Source: Burkholderiaceae bacterium (GTDB taxonomy: Bacteria > Pseudomonadota > Gammaproteobacteria > Burkholderiales > Burkholderiaceae). From it: DNA of 12,748 nt. Where the stretch lies: the NCBI GenBank assembly GCA_947380285.1, contig CANCQD010000069.1, forward strand, positions 1 through 12,748, read 5' to 3'. The notes below the pieces were generated by a model that saw nothing but the letters and a program-made list of their open reading frames with translations, was not told the DNA's origin and made no database searches. Position numbers and translations under genes: made by a program. Shown piece by piece: positions 7,498 to 12,748 of the stretch. How positions within the stretch are numbered: position 1 is the first letter of the stretch; the number at the start of each line of letters is the position of its first letter.

Positions 7498-8206
7498 ATT
7501 CTTATCTGCGATTGCTTTTGTTGGCGCAACACTGCTTTATGTTGGCTCAGCTCATGCACAACCAGAGCAGCAAATAAAAACTGAAGTTCAAAAGAAGTTG
7601 GGTACTAATGCAAAGGTAAAAAGTGTTTCTCCGGCACCCATTTCTGGTTTATATGAAGTATTGGTTGGCAACGATATTTTTTATACTGACGCCTCTGCAA
7701 AATATCTCATACAAGGCGACATCATTGAGCTTGCGTCCGGTAAAAATATGACCGAGCAAAGGCAAGCAGACTTAAATCGCATTAAATGGAGCGACTTAAA
7801 CCCTGCAAATGCCATCAAAAATGTTCGCGGTAATGGTAGTCGTCAATTGGCCGTCTTCTCTGACCCCAACTGTGGTTACTGCAAGCGCCTAGAAAAGTCT
7901 CTTCAGCAGCTCGATAACGTCACAATCTACACTTATTTGATTCCGATCCTATCGTCTGACTCAGCACAGAAATCAAAACAAATTTGGTGCTCTTCTGATC
8001 CCTACAAGGCATATATAGACTGGATGATTAACGGTATTGCACCTAGCGGTAAAGGTGAGTGCAGCACGCCGCTAGATAAGAATATGGCCTTTGCTAAAAC
8101 CTATGGCATCACTGGCACACCTACTCTTTTCTTTACTGATGGCAGCCGCTTTCCTGGAGCAGTACAGATTGCCGATATCGAAAAGAAATTTAGTTCGCTG
8201 AAATAA
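7490..8206 (+). CDS. dsbC: Periplasmic thiol:disulfide interchange protein DsbC
   Basis: DsbC isomerises wrong disulfides in periplasmic proteins and is kept reduced by the membrane protein DsbD. With a TTG start at 7490 the product has 238 residues, close to E. coli DsbC. A classic signal peptide (MNKF, hydrophobic core 5-18, AHA at 21-23) precedes a dimerisation domain (about 25-85), a linker helix and a thioredoxin-fold domain. The active site is CGYC (128-131), the same as in E. coli, with the cis-proline in TGTPT (Pro211). A second cysteine pair (167 and 191) matches the structural disulfide of the family. No ATG is available; TTG 7484 would add two residues but sits too close to the AGGAG. 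It overlaps the preceding gene by 8 bases and is followed after 5 bases by the peptidase gene. Confidence 0.94.
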   Translation: MNKFLSAIAFVGATLLYVGSAHAQPEQQIKTEVQKKLGTNAKVKSVSPAPISGLYEVLVGNDIFYTDASAKYLIQGDIIELASGKNMTEQRQADLNRIKWSDLNPANAIKNVRGNGSRQLAVFSDPNCGYCKRLEKSLQQLDNVTIYTYLIPILSSDSAQKSKQIWCSSDPYKAYIDWMINGIAPSGKGECSTPLDKNMAFAKTYGITGTPTLFFTDGSRFPGAVQIADIEKKFSSLK

Positions 8207-8211
8207 AAACC

Positions 8212-9987
8212 ATGAATCCTGCCGACTTACCTGCAATCCAATATACGGTGTGGCCAGAAGATCTCCATGGTCATCGCTTTCGGATCAAGCTACATATTGC
8301 AAACCCCGACCCCGATGGTCAAGTACTCCAAATGCCAGCCTGGATTCCGGGCAGCTATTTAATTCGTGATTTCAGCAAGCAAATTGAATCGATTGAGGCC
8401 TACTCAATTGCTAGCACTAGAAAAAAAATTACTCTCGTGCGTATCGATAATGACCATTGGCATTTGTCGCCCGTTGAAGGCTCTGTAGAAATTCTCACTA
8501 CTGTTTATGCTTTTGACTCTTCAGTACGCGCAGCATATTTAGACACCGAACGGGCATTCTTTAATGCCTCCAGCTTATGCATAGCAGTAAAGGGGCAAGA
8601 GCACTTGCCATGCTCACTCGCTATTACAGCGCCAGAGCTTGCATTTGCAGATCATTGGACGGTACAAACCACTTTAAAGGCAGTTAAAACCGATCACCTT
8701 GGATTTGGCTATTATCTGGCGAAAAATTATGACGACTTACTGGATCACCCAGTAGCGATGGGAGAGTTCCAGCTCGTACACTGGAAATCAAATGGTGTTA
8801 CTCATCGCATGGCAATACAGGGATGCAATCACATTGTTGATACAAAACGTCTTGCGCAAGATTTACAGGCAATCTGCGCTAGCACTATTGATCTGTTTGA
8901 GCCTAAGACCAAGCACGCTCCATTTGGAGAATATCTTTTCTTGGTGAACGCAGTTTTGAATGGCTATGGCGGTCTTGAGCATCGCAATAGCACTGCATTA
9001 CTTTGTCGTCGCGATCAAATTCCTCAAGAAAATATTCTCTTTGAAGAATCTGCTTATAGAGAATTCTTAGGTTTATGTAGTCACGAATATTTTCATGCAT
9101 GGCTGGTCAAGCGTATTCAACCTAAAGCCTTTCAACCTTATGACCTATCCAAGCGCAATCACACCCGCTTGCTCTGGGTATTTGAAGGCTTCACCAGTTA
9201 TTACGATGACCTCCAGCTATTGCGTAGCAAACGGATTGATCTCAAAACTTATTTAAAACTAGTTTCCGATAATTGGAATGGGATCTTGCGCGGCCCTGGA
9301 CGCCATAAGCAAAGCTTGGCTGACAGCTCTTTCGATGCTTGGACCAAATATTACCAAGCAGACGAAAATACCCCGAATGCAGTCGTAAGCTATTACGGTA
9401 AAGGCGCTTTGATAGCGCTTGGTCTCGATTTACAAATTCGCGCCTTCTCAAAAAATAAACAATCCCTTGATGATCTTATGCGCTTACTTTGGTGTAAGCA
9501 TGGAGTCGATGGTATTGCAGAAGATGGACTAGACGAGTTGATTGTTGAATTGCTAGGCAACGGCTTTAGCAACATCTGGAATGATATGAAGACACGCTAT
9601 ATTTTTGGTGTGGAAGATATTCCTCTACAAAAATGGATTGGCTCAAATCTGATTTCAGTAAAACCAAAATCTCAGACCGCTCTGGAAAAAATTAAACTTC
9701 AATTTGGCATGCGCCATACTGATGCCAATGGCTGGCTTAGGGTTACCCACGTTCTTGATGGCGGCATTGCCCAAGCGGCCGGTCTAGCAGCGGGTGACTT
9801 ACTAGCCAGCATTGATGGGCAACGTATAACCAGCACACGCTGGGATAAGGTTTTAGCCAGCCTGTCTGAAAACTCGTATATCCGAATTACCTTCTATCGA
9901 GACGACCTTGAGCATGAGCGCATGGTCTCGCTACAGCCCGCTCTAATACCAGCACAATATGAACTGACGCCCAAGAAGGATGCTTGA
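8212..9987 (+). CDS. M61-family metallopeptidase with C-terminal PDZ domain
   Basis: This 591-residue protein has the M61 (glycyl aminopeptidase-like) layout. An N-terminal beta-rich domain (about 8-170) with the MPAWIPGSYLIRDF signature (41-54) is followed by a thermolysin-type catalytic region. There GGLEH (253-257) precedes the zinc site HEYFH (291-295), with the third ligand Glu325 in WVFEGFTSYYDD, and a conserved VVSYYGKGALIALGLDLQIR helix (391-410). A PDZ domain (about 505-572, with GIAQAAGLAAGDLLASIDG) ends the protein. No signal peptide or membrane segment is visible at the N-terminus, so a cytoplasmic place is the plain reading although the upstream gene encodes a periplasmic protein. 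Substrates are unknown; family members cleave peptides with N-terminal Gly or Ala. It lies 5 bases after dsbC and 6 bases before ung, so it is surely part of the same unit. The Shine-Dalgarno is weak. Confidence 0.93.
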   Translation: MNPADLPAIQYTVWPEDLHGHRFRIKLHIANPDPDGQVLQMPAWIPGSYLIRDFSKQIESIEAYSIASTRKKITLVRIDNDHWHLSPVEGSVEILTTVYAFDSSVRAAYLDTERAFFNASSLCIAVKGQEHLPCSLAITAPELAFADHWTVQTTLKAVKTDHLGFGYYLAKNYDDLLDHPVAMGEFQLVHWKSNGVTHRMAIQGCNHIVDTKRLAQDLQAICASTIDLFEPKTKHAPFGEYLFLVNAVLNGYGGLEHRNSTALLCRRDQIPQENILFEESAYREFLGLCSHEYFHAWLVKRIQPKAFQPYDLSKRNHTRLLWVFEGFTSYYDDLQLLRSKRIDLKTYLKLVSDNWNGILRGPGRHKQSLADSSFDAWTKYYQADENTPNAVVSYYGKGALIALGLDLQIRAFSKNKQSLDDLMRLLWCKHGVDGIAEDGLDELIVELLGNGFSNIWNDMKTRYIFGVEDIPLQKWIGSNLISVKPKSQTALEKIKLQFGMRHTDANGWLRVTHVLDGGIAQAAGLAAGDLLASIDGQRITSTRWDKVLASLSENSYIRITFYRDDLEHERMVSLQPALIPAQYELTPKKDA

Positions 9988-9993
9988 CCGAAA

Positions 9994-10749
9994 TTGAAAG
10001 CGCCATTTTCCAAAGACGATATTCCAAATGATTGGCGAGAATTACTGGGGGATTATTTCGAGTCTACAGAATGGCAATTTCTAAAAAAAAATTTGCAGTC
10101 TGCGCTCGAACTAGATGCTGACTCTGTTAGGCCTGAACCTCAAAACTTTTTTAAAGCTCTCAAACTCTGTCCTATAGATTCAGTAAAAGTTGTTATCCTA
10201 GGTCAAGACCCTTATCACTCACCCGGATTGGCGCAAGGATTGGCCTTCTCCATTCCAGCGCAGATTGCAGTGAACTCACGAGAATTTCCCAGCTCACTGC
10301 GCAATATCAGAAAAGCACTGGCACTAGAGGGATTTGGATCTTTGCCAAATGGAGACCTTCATCACTGGGCTCAACAAGGGGTTCTTCTGCTAAATACGGC
10401 TTTAAGTGTCAAATTGGGTGAAGCAGGTAGCCATACCAATCTGGGGTGGAAGAGTTTGATTGACCTTCTTATTAGCGCATTAGCAAAACAAAAACCCAAT
10501 ATTGTCTGGATGCTATGGGGAGGGCACGCCCAATCTAAATTGCCGCTGATTGAGAGCGGCAGTACACAACATATTTTGCAGTCTTCTCATCCATCAGGCT
10601 TGGGGGTTTACAAGACAAATCGGCCTTTTTTGGAGCCCGGAGGTAAAGCAAGCTGTGGTCACTTCACCCAGACCAATCAATGGCTAATTGAACACAAGGC
10701 TTCACCCATTCAGTGGGTTGAAAGCCCCCAGACGGACTTATTTAGCTAA
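9994..10749 (+). CDS. ung: Uracil-DNA glycosylase, family 1
   Basis: Ung removes uracil from DNA, starting base-excision repair of deaminated cytosine and misincorporated dUMP. The water-activating motif GQDPYH (70-75, with Asp72), the GDLHHWAQQGVLLLNTALSV segment (120-139) containing the uracil-specificity Asn134, and IVWMLWGGHAQ (170-180) are all typical. The DNA-intercalation loop reads HPSGLGVYKTN (199-209). It keeps the catalytic His and the wedge Leu but departs from the common HPSPLSAxRGF, and the segment after it is slightly longer. At 251 residues it is somewhat longer than E. coli Ung. The start must be the TTG at 9994: a stop lies three codons upstream and no early in-frame ATG exists. 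The AAGGA upstream is 13 bases away, so initiation may be weak or coupled to the peptidase gene. Its last 12 bases overlap the convergent membrane-protein gene. Confidence 0.95.
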   Translation: MKAPFSKDDIPNDWRELLGDYFESTEWQFLKKNLQSALELDADSVRPEPQNFFKALKLCPIDSVKVVILGQDPYHSPGLAQGLAFSIPAQIAVNSREFPSSLRNIRKALALEGFGSLPNGDLHHWAQQGVLLLNTALSVKLGEAGSHTNLGWKSLIDLLISALAKQKPNIVWMLWGGHAQSKLPLIESGSTQHILQSSHPSGLGVYKTNRPFLEPGGKASCGHFTQTNQWLIEHKASPIQWVESPQTDLFS

Positions 10750-11034
10750 AGCGGTAAAGACACAACCTAAAGCACAAGAAGCAAAAATAGCACTTGCCCA
10801 CTCCAGGATTTGGCCAGACTGGAAAAGACCCCAGTATTGCCCTAAATACGAGCTGGTAGCCGCTGCAATAAACCCAAGCAAGAAGGCGATGAGGATTTTT
10901 CCAGGCCTAAGCCCAGAGGAAGTGCCGGGATAAAAAATCCAAGCGGATGCCCCAGAAATACCCCCAATCACCAGAAAAGCCAAAAACCCCATTGATACCC
11001 CCATTAATGCTGCCATCAAATCTATAATCGCCAT
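10738..11034 (-). CDS. Small membrane protein resembling the GlsB/YeaQ (transglycosylase-associated) group
   Basis: From the ATG at 11034 this gives 98 residues with about three hydrophobic segments. The pattern of a PG-containing loop ([13 protein letters not shown]), then [29 protein letters not shown], then a last helix recalls small GlsB/YeaQ-type proteins, which have PGxxxGG...GxxGAxxGxxLG and are often stress-induced; the job of that family is not well defined. The match is loose, so it may be an unrelated small membrane protein. Other in-frame starts are ATG at 11058 and TTG at 11061, which would run into hemA on the other strand. None has a clear Shine-Dalgarno. With the start at 11034 only one base separates it from the hemA ATG, so each gene's promoter must lie inside the other gene or be leaderless. 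Its end overlaps ung by 12 bases. Confidence 0.6.
   Translation of the reverse strand: MAIIDLMAALMGVSMGFLAFLVIGGISGASAWIFYPGTSSGLRPGKILIAFLLGFIAAATSSYLGQYWGLFQSGQILEWASAIFASCALGCVFTALAK
11023..11028 (+). promoter_or_regulatory. -10 hexamer before hemA, leaderless geometry
   Basis: A perfect TATAAT lies 7 bases before the hemA ATG at 11036, predicting a transcript start at 11035-11036. No good -35 is found at 16-18 bases. The nearest TTGACA-like match, TTGATA at 10992-10997, would instead pair with TCAAAT at 11016-11021 (18-base spacing) and give a start near 11028. In both cases the leader is 0-8 bases and holds no Shine-Dalgarno. Confidence 0.5.
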
Positions 11035-11035
11035 T

Positions 11036-12352
11036 ATGAAGTTGTTGACACTCGGCATCAATCATCACACAGCGCCGCTAGCCGTTCGGGAAAAAGTCGC
11101 CTTTGACCCTGAATTTCTTCAAGAAGCGTTACACGATCTTCGCCAACATTTAGTTGGCGCGAATCAGGCTGGGCTGCCCGAAGCTACGATTTTGTCTACC
11201 TGCAACCGCACCGAGGTGTACTGCGCTGCCAATGATGCCAGCGCTGCAGGACTTTTGCATGAAGCTACTTTTGATTGGCTAGCCAAAACCCAACAACTTG
11301 CTCCAAGCAGTCTTGAGCCCCACATTTATTCACTACCGCAATCGGATGCCGTTCGACATGCCTTTAGAGTGGCATGTGGTCTAGATTCCATGGTGATTGG
11401 CGAAACCCAGATCTTAGGTCAAATGAAAGATGCAGTTCGTACTGCAAATGATGCTGGCGTTTTGGGAACCTATCTCAACCAACTTTTTCAGAAAACATTT
11501 GCGGTAGCTAAAGAGGTTCGTGGCTCAACTGAAATCGGCGCGCATTCTATTTCGATGGCCGCAGCATCCGTTCGCCTATCAGAGCGGATCTTTGAAAAAA
11601 TTTCAGATCAAAAGATCTTATTTATTGGCGCAGGTGAAATGATTACTTTATGCGCCACTCATTTTGTTGCCCGCAAACCCAAGAATGTAGCGATTGCTAA
11701 CCGAACTATTGAGCGCGGTCAGGAGCTGGCAGATTCAATATCAGAGCAAGATGTAGAAGCCGAATCTTTCAAGCTTTCAGAGTTACCTGGACGTTTGCAC
11801 GAGTTTGACATTATTGTGTCCAGCACAGCCTCATCGCTACCCATCATTGGCTTAGGCATGGTGGAGAGCGCCCTGAAACAGCGTCGTCACAAACCTATGG
11901 TCATGATTGATTTAGCGGTTCCACGAGATTTTGAGCCAGAGATCTCCAGATTAGATGACATCTACCTGTATACCGTCGATGACTTAGGAGTCATGATTCA
12001 GACTGGCGCCAGCTTGCGTCAAGCGGCTGTTAGTCAAGCTGAAGCGATCATTGAAGATCGCGTTGGTAACTTTATGCATTGGATGCAAGGCCGTAAAGCG
12101 GTTCCGCTCATTCAAGATATTCAGCAACAAGGTGAGCGATTGCGTCAACTCGAGCTTGAACGTGCAATGAAACGTTTAATGCGCGGTGAGGATCCACAAG
12201 AAGTTCTCAATGCAATGGCCCAAGGCCTAACCAATAAATTTTTACATGGTTCGCTCCATGCATTACAACACTCTAATGGCGCTGAGCGTGACGCCCTAAT
12301 TAAGTTGTTGCCTAAATTATTCGCCTCGCATTCCAAGCCAGAAGACCATTAG
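11036..12352 (+). CDS. hemA: Glutamyl-tRNA reductase
   Basis: HemA reduces glutamyl-tRNA(Glu) to glutamate-1-semialdehyde with NADPH, the first committed step of C5-pathway tetrapyrrole (haem) synthesis. At 438 residues it has normal length. The N-terminus reads [21 protein letters not shown]. The catalytic Cys56 lies in STCNRTE (54-60), [17 protein letters not shown] (115-131) is the family signature, and [14 protein letters not shown] precedes the NADPH-binding Rossmann motif FIGAGEM (196-202). A helical dimerisation domain (about 330-430) ends the protein. This enzyme implies haem synthesis from glutamate, not from glycine plus succinyl-CoA. The start has no Shine-Dalgarno but a TATAAT 7 bases upstream, so a leaderless mRNA is likely. 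The stop is directly followed by prfA, a conserved hemA-prfA arrangement. Confidence 0.98.
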   Translation: MKLLTLGINHHTAPLAVREKVAFDPEFLQEALHDLRQHLVGANQAGLPEATILSTCNRTEVYCAANDASAAGLLHEATFDWLAKTQQLAPSSLEPHIYSLPQSDAVRHAFRVACGLDSMVIGETQILGQMKDAVRTANDAGVLGTYLNQLFQKTFAVAKEVRGSTEIGAHSISMAAASVRLSERIFEKISDQKILFIGAGEMITLCATHFVARKPKNVAIANRTIERGQELADSISEQDVEAESFKLSELPGRLHEFDIIVSSTASSLPIIGLGMVESALKQRRHKPMVMIDLAVPRDFEPEISRLDDIYLYTVDDLGVMIQTGASLRQAAVSQAEAIIEDRVGNFMHWMQGRKAVPLIQDIQQQGERLRQLELERAMKRLMRGEDPQEVLNAMAQGLTNKFLHGSLHALQHSNGAERDALIKLLPKLFASHSKPEDH

Positions 12353-12748
12353 ATGAAGCCCAGCATGCGGGCTAAGCTAGACCACCTAGACACGCGCTTA
12401 GCCGAACTTAACTCCCTATTAACCTCCGAAGAAGCAACCAAAGACATGGATGCTTACCGGAAGCTCACGCGCGAGCATTCCGATATCGCTACCGTAGTAG
12501 AGCAATTTGGCCTCTACAAGCAAGCCGAGGCGGACGCCCAAGCCGCAGAAGACATGCGCAAAGACCCTGAAATGAAGGAGTTTGCTGATGATGAGCAAAA
12601 GCAGGCTTTGGCTACGATGGAAGCGCTTGCGGGCACATTACAAAAGCTCCTACTTCCCAAAGATGAAAATGATGATCGCAATGTTTTCTTAGAGATTCGC
12701 GCTGGCACTGGTGGTGACGAGAGCGCACTCTTTGCTGGTGATCTGCTG
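12353..12748 (+). CDS. prfA: Peptide chain release factor 1, N-terminal part (cut by window end)
   Basis: The first 132 codons are present. RF1 recognises UAA and UAG stop codons and triggers hydrolysis of peptidyl-tRNA. The visible part covers the helical N-terminal domain (about 1-95), which opens [19 protein letters not shown], and the start of domain 2 with the conserved [10 protein letters not shown] segment (about 117-126). The codon-recognition PxT and catalytic GGQ motifs lie beyond the window. RF1 and RF2 share the RAGTGG(D/Q)E region, but the hemA neighbour and the Burkholderiales-like N-terminus point to RF1. The ATG directly follows the hemA TAG with no gap, so translational coupling is likely. 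The usual next gene in this cluster is prmC, which methylates RF1. Confidence 0.95.
   Translation, partial: MKPSMRAKLDHLDTRLAELNSLLTSEEATKDMDAYRKLTREHSDIATVVEQFGLYKQAEADAQAAEDMRKDPEMKEFADDEQKQALATMEALAGTLQKLLLPKDENDDRNVFLEIRAGTGGDESALFAGDLL

Noticed and set aside
10688..10933. Plus-strand open frame of 81 codons overlapping the end of ung
   Set aside because: It starts inside ung in another frame and is antisense to the more convincing small membrane-protein gene. Its product is basic with no clear fold.

Overview
The window is a gene-dense stretch of a betaproteobacterial chromosome, most likely a Burkholderiales species close to Polynucleobacter. Three things suggest this: the protein sequences (TrpEGDC, HemA and the N-terminus of RF1 read like Burkholderiaceae homologues), the modest GC content judged by eye, and very tight packing with overlapping starts and stops. 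The genus is an inference; no search was run. No rRNA, tRNA, CRISPR array, insertion sequence or phage gene was seen.

Layout. (1) 1-3999, plus strand: the last codons of a probable rpe, then trpE, trpG, trpD and trpC, the first part of tryptophan synthesis from chorismate to indole-glycerol phosphate. trpE is joined to the preceding gene by a 1-base overlap, so no trp leader or attenuator lies in front of it. (2) 3980-5012: a small divergent pair of uncertain function. A MASE1-like integral membrane protein with no output domain lies on the minus strand and a winged-helix protein on the plus strand. Between them is a perfect Fnr/Anr-type box (TTGAT-N4-ATCAA), spaced from a good -10 hexamer exactly as expected for a class II activated promoter of the winged-helix gene. 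This is the most interesting part of the window. (3) 5041-5064: a strong hairpin with T tracts on both sides, serving the winged-helix gene and ychF. (4) 5088-6182, minus: the ATPase ychF, divergent by only 40 bases from (5) 6223-10749, plus: a compact unit of a UbiH-family hydroxylase, dsbC, an M61 metallopeptidase with PDZ domain, and ung. (6) 10738 to about 11034, minus: a small three-helix membrane protein resembling the GlsB/YeaQ group. (7) 11036-12748, plus: hemA directly followed by prfA, which is cut by the window end.

How the genes work together. Most are housekeeping genes for tryptophan, ubiquinone and haem/tetrapyrrole synthesis, periplasmic disulfide isomerisation, uracil repair and translation termination. 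Three starts (ychF, the ubi gene, hemA) have a -10-like hexamer 6-7 bases before the ATG and no clear Shine-Dalgarno, which suggests leaderless or nearly leaderless mRNAs. Beyond the possible oxygen-responsive membrane protein/winged-helix pair, I do not see an obviously new multi-gene system.
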